Source of the DNA: CAWACP01 sp963832965
GTDB taxonomy: Bacteria > Acidobacteriota > Terriglobia > Bryobacterales > Bryobacteraceae
NCBI GenBank assembly: GCA_963832965.1
Contig: CAWHVW010000003.1
Coordinates: 1,116,001 to 1,180,000, forward strand
Reading direction: 5' to 3'
DNA: 64,000 bases
The translations under genes and the position numbers were made by a program. The notes under the pieces were generated by a model, which was not told where the DNA came from, made no database searches, and saw only the letters and a list, made by a program, of their open reading frames with translations. Positions within the stretch are counted from its first letter, which is position 1. Each line of letters starts with the position of its first letter. Below, in pieces: positions 52,201 to 59,479 of the stretch.

Positions 52201-52648
52201 TCTGGACGACGCGCAACGAACCGCCGCCGTGCTGCGCGACGGATATTACGTCACCGGCGACATCGCGAAGGTGGATGAAGACGGGTTTCTCCATATTCTG
52301 GATCGCATTGCCCGCATGAGCAAGATTGGCGGCGAGATGGTGCCGCACCTGAAGGTGGAGGAAGCGCTCGCTGGCGTTCTTGGCGATTCGTCCTGCGTGG
52401 TGGTGGGCATTCCGGACCCGCTGCGGGGCGAGCGTCTGGTGGCCCTGTATACATCGGCGGAGGTGACGGCGGCACAAGCTTACGAACACCTCGCCAGCAA
52501 CGGCTTTCCACCTTTGTGGACGCCGAAGCGGGAGAACTACTATCGCGTGGATGCCATTCCCACGCTGGGCACCGGGAAACTCGACCTGCGGAAGGCCCGC
52601 GAACTGGCCGAGCAAAACGTCGCGGCGAAAGCGCGCACCATCGCATAG
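49235..52648 (+). CDS. Fusion of MFS transporter, PlsC acyltransferase and acyl-ACP synthetase (Aas/LplT type)
   Basis: An 1137-residue three-part protein for recycling lysophospholipids. An LplT-like MFS permease spans about 1-420 (FLWTQFLGAFNDNVYKMIVS at the start, FFSPAKYGILPEI near 130). A PlsC domain spans about 430-620, with the acyltransferase motif NHTSYAD near 451 and the acceptor motif FPEGAITRTG near 526. An AMP-forming acyl-ACP/CoA synthetase spans about 635-1137, with FTSGSTGDPKG near 780, EGYGCTEMGPV near 920, YYVTGDIA near 1005 and the terminal lysine in GTGKLDLRK. In E. coli the transporter and acyltransferase-synthetase are separate adjacent genes (lplT, aas). GGGAGG precedes the ATG, and it is followed after 21 bases by the DUF2339 gene. 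Confidence 0.92.
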   Translation: MSDRVLNAKSSGSYARLFTDGGFQAFLWTQFLGAFNDNVYKMIVSIMALRLAADSQAGSRYLALAGAVFVIPFLLFAGPAGQLADRFSKTRVLQSTKALEIVIMLVGIGALLSHRIDLLLVVLFLLAVQANFFSPAKYGILPEIMPESQLARANGLLELTTFVAIVVGTSFGTLLFERWQGTPLKIGMTLLGIALVGSAASLFITRSPASGSRVRFRWNPFHEVVIGIRSLRGRPTLWLTVVGISWFWFVGGLFQLSLLLVGQETLHASETRVGLLVTALALGIGLGSVLAGRLAGDHIELGLVPVGSALMGGFSIAMGCTHSYEWALVWLAAVGFSGGLFVVPLNAYLQEHAGAEEKGRVLATNNFLNMVGVVLASGVLWTLHDKLHWNAAHVIVALGVATLAATVYVALTLTDVTLRFVVLGIFRLLFRVRIVGGERIPKEGGALLVANHTSYADVPLLGYTTHRFIRFMMWKQLYDVMPFRPFYRRLHTIPLPTNSPKGSIQALRAAREELKNGEMVCIFPEGAITRTGQIMPFQRGFEKIVRGTDAPVIPIFLDGLWGHPLSYRGGGLFQSWNWKRREVTIHIGEPVNGPVTPAQLRERILEMQNRAMPLHKRADSTLPHRLIQAARRNWSGLALADSTGKSLTFGRTLAAALLVRDWFHAQRPGEERIGVLLPSSVGGALMNLGLALAGRTAVNLNFTTGDENIRAAAQRCGLRTIVTSRRFLQKLAATPEMVFAEDMLEFGKMAKLRALLAARFAPAQRLAGTAGPDDVAVVIFTSGSTGDPKGVMLTHWNLIANMDATAQIFDLSRRDCMLGALPFFHSFGYTYTLWFPLIQGFPAVYHPNPTDAKTIGELAAKHQVTFLLSTPTFCVSYVRQCAREQFATLRYTMVGAEKLRPALAQAFYEKFGVHPLEGYGCTEMGPVVSVNTPDVLAIAPPQLGTCAESVGRPIPGVVVRIVNPETFEPVSEGEEGLLLVNGPARMSGYLDDAQRTAAVLRDGYYVTGDIAKVDEDGFLHILDRIARMSKIGGEMVPHLKVEEALAGVLGDSSCVVVGIPDPLRGERLVALYTSAEVTAAQAYEHLASNGFPPLWTPKRENYYRVDAIPTLGTGKLDLRKARELAEQNVAAKARTIA

Positions 52649-52669
52649 CCGATCGGCCGGGAGGCACAT

Positions 52670-55600
52670 ATGGGTGAATTCCTGTTTGCAGTCGTATTGG
52701 TGGTGTTGATCGTGGTCTGGATGGCGATTCGTTCGCGGTTCAGCCGGCTGGAAGAGCGCCTTGCTCTGATGGACACGTGGGAGGCGCAAATTCGGTCGCT
52801 AACGGCGCGCGTGCATGCGCTGGAAGAGCGGCCTCGGGATCGCGCGGTGCCGGCGCCACTCCCTCATGAACCGGTTGCCGCGCGACTTCCTCATGAAGCG
52901 GTGGCTGCGCCACCTCCGTATGAAGCGGTGGCTGCGCGACTTCCTCATGAACCGGTGGCTGCGCGACTTCCTCATGAAGCGGTGGCTGCGCCACCTCCGT
53001 ATGAAGCGGTGGCTGTGCCGGTGATGGAAGCGCGCAAGGCCGAAGCGCCGGCGGCTCCGCCGCGCGTGGCACATTTCGAGCCGCAGGTTGTGGAGAAGCC
53101 CATTGCCGCTCCGGCGCCACCTCGGCCGCCCGCGATGCCGCCGCCGCTGCCGGTTTATGCCGCGCCACAGCCTTCGTTCTCCGACCGTTTGCGCCAGTCT
53201 CTCGGCAATGAGGAGTGGGAAGCGCTGGTGGGCGGCAGCATCCTGAATAAGATTGGCGCGGTGGTGCTGGTGATCGGCATCGCTCTCTTTCTGGCCTATT
53301 CGTTCACCCAAATGGGACCAGCCGGCAAGGCGAGCATATCGATTGCGCTCAGCCTTGCCGCACTTGCGGCCGGCGTTTATGTGGAGCGCAAGGCGAAATA
53401 CGGCACGTTCGCGCGCGGGCTGATTGGCGCGGGATGGGCCGGTTTATACGCGACATCGTACGCCATCTACGCTCTTCCGGCGGCCCGCATCATCCAGAAT
53501 CCGTTTGTTGGCTCCCAGGTGATGCTGCTGGTGGCCGCCGGAATGATCGCGCACTCGCTTCGTTATCGTGCGCAGGCGGTGACCGGAGTTGCCTATGCCG
53601 CGGCCTTTGCGGCCCTCGCGGCCACGCCTTCCACGCCGTTTGCGGTGATAAGCCTGATTCCACTGGCTGCTTCCATTCTGTATCTGGCGAACGCATTCGA
53701 ATGGAACGGCATGGCGTTGTTCGGAATGGCGGCCACCTACGGCACCTGCATATCGCGCGGCGACTCGAACGCGCCGCTGGCCTCCACCGAGACGCTGTTT
53801 CTGGCCTACTGGGCGATGTTCGAAGCCTTCGATCTCTTCCGCGTGTACCGGCGATCCGCGCGCAACGGCGTGGAATGGATTTTCCCGTTGAACTCAGCGG
53901 CGTTTCTGGGCTTGTCGTACCTGGCGTGGTCGCATCGTGCGCCCGAACTGCTGTGGCTGGCATCCGCATACGGGGCGGCGCTGTTTCTGGCCACGGCCAT
54001 CGTACGCGCCGTGATCCGGCCGCCATCGAGCTTCGATCCGAACGATTCTCTGCTGGTACGGTTGCGCGCGGGGAGCTATGAAGGCGCGCTGTTGCTTGCG
54101 GCGGTTCTGGCCGCGCTGGCCGTTGTGGGGCGCGTACCCGGCGTGTGGAAGAGCATTGGCCTGGCCATCGAGGCGGAGCTGATTTACCTGGCGGGCGTGC
54201 GCTTTGGCTCGCGATTCCTGCGGCGCATGGGCGGGCGGGCGTTCGTTGTTTCGCTGGCCACGCTGGGCTGGCACAACTTCAAGAACTATCCAGTGCCTCC
54301 GGGGACGACGCGCGTTTTGGGAGAAACCATTCGGAATTGGACACCGCCCGCGCTCTTCCATGCGTTCCTGTTCTACTTCAATCGCGGGCTGTTCCGCGCG
54401 CACGCCGCTTTCAGCTATTCGGCCGCGGGGTTGATCATGCTGGTGCTGGGCGCGGAGTGCCCGGAGTATAGTATCGGCGTCGCCTGGCTGTTACTGGCCA
54501 CGGTTCTGTTCGAGATTGGGGCACGCGCTCGTCCGCGGGAATTTCGCCTGCAGGCTTATATGATCGGCGCCTGCGGGGCCGTGGCTACGGTGGTGCTGAA
54601 TACAGCGGGCGCGCCGCATCGCTTGTGGATTCCTCTGGCCGCCAGCCTCGCGCTGGTGTATGGAAACGTGTTGCGAACCCGCTTCCTGCCGCATCCCGGC
54701 GTGGAGGGCGATGAACGAACGGGGCTCTCCACGGCCTGCGCCGTTGGCACCGCCGTGCTATCCATGATTCTGCTCTGGCGGGCAACGCCCGAGGGCTATG
54801 TGGCATTGTCGTGGTGCGCGCTCGCCGCGGTGCTGTTCGAACTGGCTTTGCGCAAATTGCCAGCGGAGCTTCGCGCGGTATCGTATGCGGTGGCGATGTT
54901 TGGTGGAACCGCGGTGGTGGTGATGCACGCCCAGGATTTCGCCAAATTCCCTTCCGCCGCGGTGTCCATTTCGTGGGCCGGAGCCGCCGCTTGCGCCTGG
55001 TTCTTTTCGGCGCGCGCGTTTCGCGGTCCCGCGGTTGTTCGCGATCTGGCGACGGGCGTGGGGGCTCTGTTCGCGCTGCCCGCGATCTGGCTGGTTGTGC
55101 CCGACGTGAGCGTGGCCCTCTGCTGGGCGGCGCTGGCGATCATTTGGCTGGAACTGGGGTTCTTCCTGCGATTGGCGTCGTTCCGCTGGCTGGGCAACGC
55201 TATTCTTCTGCCGGTGGGCGTGTGGGAGATTGCGATGAATCTTCCCGACCCGCGTTTGCGGACGGTCATGATGAGCGTGGCCGCAGCGGTGTTCGTTTAT
55301 GCGTGGCTGCGATCGCGCACGGCGAATGGCGGCGAGCGGATGGTCGCGCGCCTGCACCTGTGGGCCGCGGCGGCGCTCGTTGTTTGCCTGCTCGGCGCCG
55401 AGTTGCCGAAGCACGCCATCCCCGCCGGCTGGATGGCGCTGGCCATGGCGGCGCTGTTCCTGGGCACGCGTTACCACGTTGCCGACCTGCGCTTGCAGAG
55501 CTACGTGGTGTCGGCTTGCGCGTTCGGGCTGGCGGTGATTCAGATTTTCTCGATGCAGAGGCGGCTTGCGCTGACCATCCCGGTGATCGTGGGCCTGTAT

Positions 55601-55960
55601 CTTTCGCAGTTTCTCTCGGAGAGCGCCGAGCGCCTGGCGCGAGCGATGTTCTCCCTGCTGGCCACCGCGCTGCTGACCGTTCTGCTCTACCACGAAGAAG
55701 TTTCCGGCGGATTGCTTACGGTGGCCTGCGGGGTGGAAGGCGTCGCGCTGCTTGCCGCCGGCTTCCCGCTGCGCGAGCGGGTGCTGCGTTTGCAGGGTTT
55801 GGCGCTGCTGCTCGCCTGTATCCTGAAGCTGTTTCTCTATGACCTGCGCAATCTGGAAACCATGTACCGGATTCTTTCCTTCGTTGCGCTGGGTCTGATC
55901 TTGTTGGCGGTCTCGTGGGTGTACACGCGGTTCCGCGAGCGCCTCCATCGCATTCTGTGA
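52670..55960 (+). CDS. DUF2339 multi-membrane protein with a 9-residue tandem repeat region
   Basis: A 1096-residue integral membrane protein. It begins with a membrane helix (FLFAVVLVVLIVVWMAIRS), then a short coiled coil, then a low-complexity region at about 63-116 built from 9-residue units such as LPHEAVAAP. After a proline-rich linker, the DUF2339 signature appears near 180: WEALVGGSILNKIGAVVLVI. It continues as roughly 25 more hydrophobic helices to the C terminus (RILSFVALGLILLAVSWVYT). The role of the family is unknown. It is the second gene of a four-gene operon after the acyltransferase-synthetase, which hints at an envelope role. GGGAGG precedes the ATG. Confidence 0.85.
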   Translation: MGEFLFAVVLVVLIVVWMAIRSRFSRLEERLALMDTWEAQIRSLTARVHALEERPRDRAVPAPLPHEPVAARLPHEAVAAPPPYEAVAARLPHEPVAARLPHEAVAAPPPYEAVAVPVMEARKAEAPAAPPRVAHFEPQVVEKPIAAPAPPRPPAMPPPLPVYAAPQPSFSDRLRQSLGNEEWEALVGGSILNKIGAVVLVIGIALFLAYSFTQMGPAGKASISIALSLAALAAGVYVERKAKYGTFARGLIGAGWAGLYATSYAIYALPAARIIQNPFVGSQVMLLVAAGMIAHSLRYRAQAVTGVAYAAAFAALAATPSTPFAVISLIPLAASILYLANAFEWNGMALFGMAATYGTCISRGDSNAPLASTETLFLAYWAMFEAFDLFRVYRRSARNGVEWIFPLNSAAFLGLSYLAWSHRAPELLWLASAYGAALFLATAIVRAVIRPPSSFDPNDSLLVRLRAGSYEGALLLAAVLAALAVVGRVPGVWKSIGLAIEAELIYLAGVRFGSRFLRRMGGRAFVVSLATLGWHNFKNYPVPPGTTRVLGETIRNWTPPALFHAFLFYFNRGLFRAHAAFSYSAAGLIMLVLGAECPEYSIGVAWLLLATVLFEIGARARPREFRLQAYMIGACGAVATVVLNTAGAPHRLWIPLAASLALVYGNVLRTRFLPHPGVEGDERTGLSTACAVGTAVLSMILLWRATPEGYVALSWCALAAVLFELALRKLPAELRAVSYAVAMFGGTAVVVMHAQDFAKFPSAAVSISWAGAAACAWFFSARAFRGPAVVRDLATGVGALFALPAIWLVVPDVSVALCWAALAIIWLELGFFLRLASFRWLGNAILLPVGVWEIAMNLPDPRLRTVMMSVAAAVFVYAWLRSRTANGGERMVARLHLWAAAALVVCLLGAELPKHAIPAGWMALAMAALFLGTRYHVADLRLQSYVVSACAFGLAVIQIFSMQRRLALTIPVIVGLYLSQFLSESAERLARAMFSLLATALLTVLLYHEEVSGGLLTVACGVEGVALLAAGFPLRERVLRLQGLALLLACILKLFLYDLRNLETMYRILSFVALGLILLAVSWVYTRFRERLHRIL
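52856..53017 (+). repeat. Six 27-bp coding repeats in the DUF2339 gene
   Basis: Six units of 27 bases start at 52856, 52883, 52910, 52937, 52964 and 52991, each encoding nine residues. Units 2 and 5 are identical, and units 3 and 6 differ by one base, so blocks of three (81 bp) have been duplicated. Copy number is likely to vary between strains. Confidence 0.85.
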
Positions 55961-55973
55961 GGGGGAAGAGGCT

Positions 55974-56468
55974 ATGTCACGACCGTTGAAACTGATCCTC
56001 GCGGCGGTGCTGTTTGCCGGGGCCGGCGCGCTTTCGGACTTCCTGATGGGCACCCGGCTGACGCAGACGTTCCTGGGAGTTGCGCCGGCGGTGCTGCCGT
56101 TTGCGATTCTCGCCGCCGTGCTGTGCGTTCGCCCGGCGCCGCGGATGCCGGTGACGGCAATTCTCATCTGTGCGGTATGGGCGGGCGCATTCTGGACGGC
56201 CGTCGCCCTCGACCGCGGGGACTCCTGGTTGAACCTCTTTGCCGCGGGACTTGTTGGAGGGCTGGGTGTGGCCGGCGCCACGGCCATCGGCTGCCGGCGG
56301 CTGATTCAGGCCAGATCGGTTTGTTTGCTGGCGGCCGCGGGAACGCTGGCGGCGGCGCCATTCCGGTGGCAGGTGTTCCCGCAGCATGATGACGCGTCCA
56401 TGGTTTGCGCCCTCGTTATCTGGCAGGCCGTGGTGGGTACGCTTTTGTACGCGCTGTCGGAGCGATGA
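55974..56468 (+). CDS. Small multi-membrane protein of unknown function
   Basis: A 164-residue protein with about five membrane helices (LILAAVLFAGAGALSDFLMG; AVLPFAILAAVLCVR; AILICAVWAGAFWTAVAL; LVGGLGVAGATAIGC; MVCALVIWQAVVGTLLYAL). I do not recognise the family. It starts 13 bases after the DUF2339 stop with GAGGGGGAAGAGG upstream, and its stop overlaps the next ATG (ATGA). It is therefore the third gene of the operon that begins with the acyltransferase-synthetase. Confidence 0.7.
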   Translation: MSRPLKLILAAVLFAGAGALSDFLMGTRLTQTFLGVAPAVLPFAILAAVLCVRPAPRMPVTAILICAVWAGAFWTAVALDRGDSWLNLFAAGLVGGLGVAGATAIGCRRLIQARSVCLLAAAGTLAAAPFRWQVFPQHDDASMVCALVIWQAVVGTLLYALSER

Positions 56469-57145
56469 AACTATCCGTCCATCTATTGGTGCTCGGCGCG
56501 ATCGCAGCGATTGCCATTGTGCTCTGCGCGGTCTGCCGGCGATTTCCGGCGCGGGCGCGCACGGTGCGCCTGGTGCTGGGCTGCGCGATCGCCGTCAATG
56601 AAATCGTCTGGTGGGTGTTTCGCTACCGGCATGAAGGGCTGCGCGCCACGAATCTCCCGCTGCAGCTTTGCGACGTGACCTTGTGGGCCGCGGTGATTGC
56701 GTGTCTCGCGCCCGTTCCGATGCTGGTGGAGTTCGCTTACTTCGCCGGTCTTGCCGGCGCGGGGATGGCTTTGCTGACACCGGATCTGTGGTCGCCATGG
56801 CCGTCGTATCCGGCCGTTTATTTCTTCGTGGCTCACGGCGGAATCGTTATCGCCGCGGCCATGCTGGTGTTCGGGCGGATTTGCCCGATCAGGCGCGTGG
56901 CGATGTGGCGGGCTTTCGTGCTCTTGATCTGCTATTCCGCGCTGGTGGGCGCGTTCGATGCGTTGTTCCGAACCAATTATATGTACCTGCGCGCGAGGCC
57001 AGGCGGGGGATCTCTGCTCGACTTTCTGGGAGCGTGGCCGTTGTATCTTTTCGGGGGCGCGGGCGCTGCTCTCGCGTTGTTCGCGCTCCTCTCCATTCCT
57101 CTGCAGCGGCGAGGCCCGGACCCCGCGGCACGGGCCTCGCTCTGA
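56465..57145 (+). CDS. YwaF/TIGR02206-like membrane protein
   Basis: A 226-residue protein with about six or seven membrane helices. It matches the YwaF-type family (TIGR02206): WVFRYRHEGLRATNLPLQLCD near 57-77, then LVEFAYFAGLAGAGMALLTPD, the histidine loop VYFFVAHGGIVIAAAMLVFG, and FRTNYMYLRARPGGGSLLDF. The function of the family is not known. The ATG at 56465 overlaps the preceding gene's stop (ATGA) and excludes the longer in-frame start at 56405, which lies within that gene. It is the last gene of this operon and converges on the CsbD gene, nine bases away. Confidence 0.82.
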   Translation: MKLSVHLLVLGAIAAIAIVLCAVCRRFPARARTVRLVLGCAIAVNEIVWWVFRYRHEGLRATNLPLQLCDVTLWAAVIACLAPVPMLVEFAYFAGLAGAGMALLTPDLWSPWPSYPAVYFFVAHGGIVIAAAMLVFGRICPIRRVAMWRAFVLLICYSALVGAFDALFRTNYMYLRARPGGGSLLDFLGAWPLYLFGGAGAALALFALLSIPLQRRGPDPAARASL

Positions 57146-57154
57146 GGGAATGGG

Positions 57155-57403
57155 CTACCTTCGGGCCGATTGCGCTTTGCCCGCGTGGCCCGCGTGCTCC
57201 TGCATTTCCACGGTTCGAGCCCACTGGTCGGCCTGTTGCTGGGCCGCATCCCGGGTGATGCCGTAGCGCTCCTGGATGCGGCCGACAAGGTGATCTTTCT
57301 TGCCGGCGATTTGTTCCAGGTCGCTATCGGTCAGCTTGCCCCACTGCTCGCGAACCGTGCCTTTCAGTTGTTTCCAGTTACCTTCTACGATGTCCCAATT
57401 CAT
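57155..57403 (-). CDS. csbD: CsbD-family stress-response protein
   Basis: An 82-residue hydrophilic protein. MNWDIVEGNWKQLKGTVREQ and WGKLTDSDLEQIAGKKDHLV are the CsbD signature, followed by GRIQERYGITRDAAQQQADQ. CsbD-like proteins are induced by general stress in many bacteria; their mechanism is not known. The ribosome-binding site TAAGGAG precedes the ATG. A possible promoter lies about 86-113 bases upstream. The C-terminal tail (HAGHAGKAQSARR) is basic and lineage-specific. Confidence 0.92.
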   Translation of the reverse strand: MNWDIVEGNWKQLKGTVREQWGKLTDSDLEQIAGKKDHLVGRIQERYGITRDAAQQQADQWARTVEMQEHAGHAGKAQSARR

Positions 57404-57488
57404 GGGTTACTCCTTATGCGGTTTGCTGTCGCACGGCGAAGGCCAGCCCGCAGACTGTTGATGCGGCGAGCGGGGGTGTCCGCGGCGC

Positions 57489-57516
57489 TGAATATTTTTC
57501 CCGGCTACATGGTCAA
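57489..57516 (-). promoter_or_regulatory. Possible promoter of csbD
   Basis: On the minus strand TTGACC (57516-57511) and TATTCA (57494-57489) are spaced by 16 bases. They lie within the 208-base gap between csbD and the OmpA-like gene, which otherwise shows nothing recognisable apart from an AT-rich patch. Confidence 0.3.
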
Positions 57517-57611
57517 TTCTTCGAGTTACAAAAACCTGTCACTTCATAACCAGCGCGGGAATGCGATGCGGCACTCCACGTGCTTTGAAGATGCCGATGG
57601 AGGTTCATGCG

Positions 57612-59153
57612 ATGTATGGTTCGATGTATCGATGTTTGCTATCATGCGCGGGCGCGCTGCTGCTGGCCGCGGGCTGCTGGGCGGCGCCACAAGATAATGC
57701 TCCCATCTACCACGTAACGGTGGTCTCGCGAACGCTGCCGGCGGTGAACTATGAGCATCTCGGCGGACCCACCGATATCGGTTTCGTGGGAACGGTGCTG
57801 CTGCCGGACGCCAAAGGAGACGCGACGGTGGACAGCAAGCGCGGACGAACTCAAATTGAGGCGAGGTTCGAGCGCATGGATGCGCCGGCGAAATTCGGGC
57901 GCGAATACTTGACCTATGTTCTGTGGGCCATCACTCCGGAAGGGCGGGCCAAGAATCTGGGCGAGGTGGTGCTGAATTCCGCCGGCAAAGCAAAAATCGA
58001 CGTGACCACGGACCTGCAGGCGCTCGGGCTGATGGTGACGGCGGAGCCATATTACGCGGTGACCACGCCGAGCGATGTGGTGGTGCTGGAAAACGTGGTT
58101 CGTCCGGACACTATCGGCAAGCGCGAGGTGGTGAGCGCCAAATATGATCTGTTGCCGCGGGGAGAGTACACGATGACCATTAACGGCGGCGCGGGCACCC
58201 CGTCCGGCGAAGAAGCGCGCAAGTTGCCGTACGACCGTTATGAAGCCTTGCTGGAGGTCTACCAGGCACAGAATGCGGTGCAGATCGCGGATTCCGTGGG
58301 CGCGGCCCATTATGCGCCGGACACCTTCCAGAAGGCTCAGACTCTGCTGCAGGAAGCGCAGCAGATGGAGGCGAGCAAGCAGGACACGCACACCATCGTT
58401 TCGGAGGCTCGCGAGGCGGCCCAGATGGCCGAGGACGCGCGCGCGATAGCGGCGCGCCGCGGAACCGAGGAACGGATATCCAGCCTGCAGCAGGAGAGTT
58501 CCGCTAACCTGCGGGCGAAGGAACAGGCGCAAGCGGAAGCGCAGCAGGCGCGCGCCAGAGCGGACGCCGAGCACGCGGAGGCGGAATCCCAGCGCGCATC
58601 GGCGGAGCAGGCCCAGGCGGATGCCGCTCAGGCGCAGGCTCTGGCCAGCCAGCGGGAACGGGAAGCCAGCGCGGCGGCGGCGGAGGTGATGCAGGCGAAA
58701 CAGGCCCAATCGGTATCGGCGCAACGTCAGTCGCGGGCAGAGTTGATGGCGCAATTGAATGGCATCCTGCCGACGCACGATACGCCACGGGGACTTCTGG
58801 TTACCGTGCCGGATTCCATGATTGAGCGTTCCGCGGTCTCCGACCGAGTGAGCCGGATCGCGACCATGGTCTCCTCGCACGCGGGCTTGAACGTCCACGT
58901 GGAAGGCTATACGGACGACCGGGGTAGCGAAGCGCGGGCGGAAAAAGACGCGCAGACGGTTCGGGAGTTGCTGGTAGCGGATGGCCTGGCGCCGGATTCG
59001 GTGACCGCGACCGGCTTTGGCAATGCCCGGCCGGTTACCTCGAATGCGACACAGGCCGGCCGTGAACAGAACCGGCGGGTGGAGATCGTGATCAGCGGGC
59101 CGGCCATCGGCGATATGGCGCTGTGGGATCGAGCCTACTCGCTGGGGCGATAG
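57612..59153 (+). CDS. Exported OmpA-family protein with DUF4398-like and coiled-coil regions
   Basis: A 513-residue exported protein. A signal peptide (CLLSCAGALLLAAGCWAAP) is followed by a beta-rich domain to about 200. A DUF4398-like stretch comes next (YAPDTFQKAQTLLQEAQQME) and a long Ala/Gln/Glu coiled coil (about 270-375). The C-terminal OmpA domain has VTVPDSMIERSA, NVHVEGYTDDRGSEARAE and AGREQNRRVEIVIS. It should span the periplasm and bind peptidoglycan. The start at 57612 is chosen because GGAGG lies eight bases upstream (57599-57603); several other in-frame ATGs occur within 50 bases. Cys36 after the signal may be a lipobox cysteine (LLAAGC). Confidence 0.85.
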   Translation: MYGSMYRCLLSCAGALLLAAGCWAAPQDNAPIYHVTVVSRTLPAVNYEHLGGPTDIGFVGTVLLPDAKGDATVDSKRGRTQIEARFERMDAPAKFGREYLTYVLWAITPEGRAKNLGEVVLNSAGKAKIDVTTDLQALGLMVTAEPYYAVTTPSDVVVLENVVRPDTIGKREVVSAKYDLLPRGEYTMTINGGAGTPSGEEARKLPYDRYEALLEVYQAQNAVQIADSVGAAHYAPDTFQKAQTLLQEAQQMEASKQDTHTIVSEAREAAQMAEDARAIAARRGTEERISSLQQESSANLRAKEQAQAEAQQARARADAEHAEAESQRASAEQAQADAAQAQALASQREREASAAAAEVMQAKQAQSVSAQRQSRAELMAQLNGILPTHDTPRGLLVTVPDSMIERSAVSDRVSRIATMVSSHAGLNVHVEGYTDDRGSEARAEKDAQTVRELLVADGLAPDSVTATGFGNARPVTSNATQAGREQNRRVEIVISGPAIGDMALWDRAYSLGR

Positions 59154-59180
59154 CTGGCTGATTGTAGCTGCACTAAAAGG

Positions 59181-59453
59181 GGCAGGGCGTGGCTCTGGCT
59201 CATGCTACATCCAGACGGCAGGGCATGGCCCTGCCCCACGCGTGGCCCTGGCTCACTCTACATCCACAATGGCAGGGCGTGGCCCTGGCTCATGGTGCAT
59301 CCAGACGGCAGGGCATGGCCCTGCCCCACGCGTGGCCTGGCTCACTCTACATCCACAATGGCAGGGCGTGGCCCTGGCTCACGGTGCAACCAGGACAGGC
59401 AGGGCGTGGCCCTGCCCCACGGCGCAACCACAATGGCAGGGCATGGCCCTGGC
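59181..59453 (+). repeat. Array of seven GGCAGGGC hairpin units
   Basis: Units start at 59181, 59217, 59271, 59307, 59360, 59399 and 59435. Units 2, 4 and 6 form perfect 8-bp hairpins GGCAGGGC / GCCCTGCC around a three-base loop (ATG or GTG); the others end in TGGCTCA and pair imperfectly. Units are separated by short linkers such as CTACATCCA. The array fills most of the 326-base gap before the kinase gene. The same stem occurs at 23284-23302. Confidence 0.85.
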
Positions 59454-59479
59454 TCACTTGTGGTACGTTTAGCAACAAC

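Noticed and set aside
59181..59453. CRISPR array
   Set aside because: Linkers between repeats are themselves repeated (CTACATCCA), not unique spacers, and unit spacing varies from 36 to 54 bases.
59189..59479. N-terminal extension of the kinase through the repeat array
   Set aside because: The 97 residues are translated palindromic repeats (MALPHAWPWL-like). The kinase fold is complete from 59480. I keep the repeats as a separate feature.
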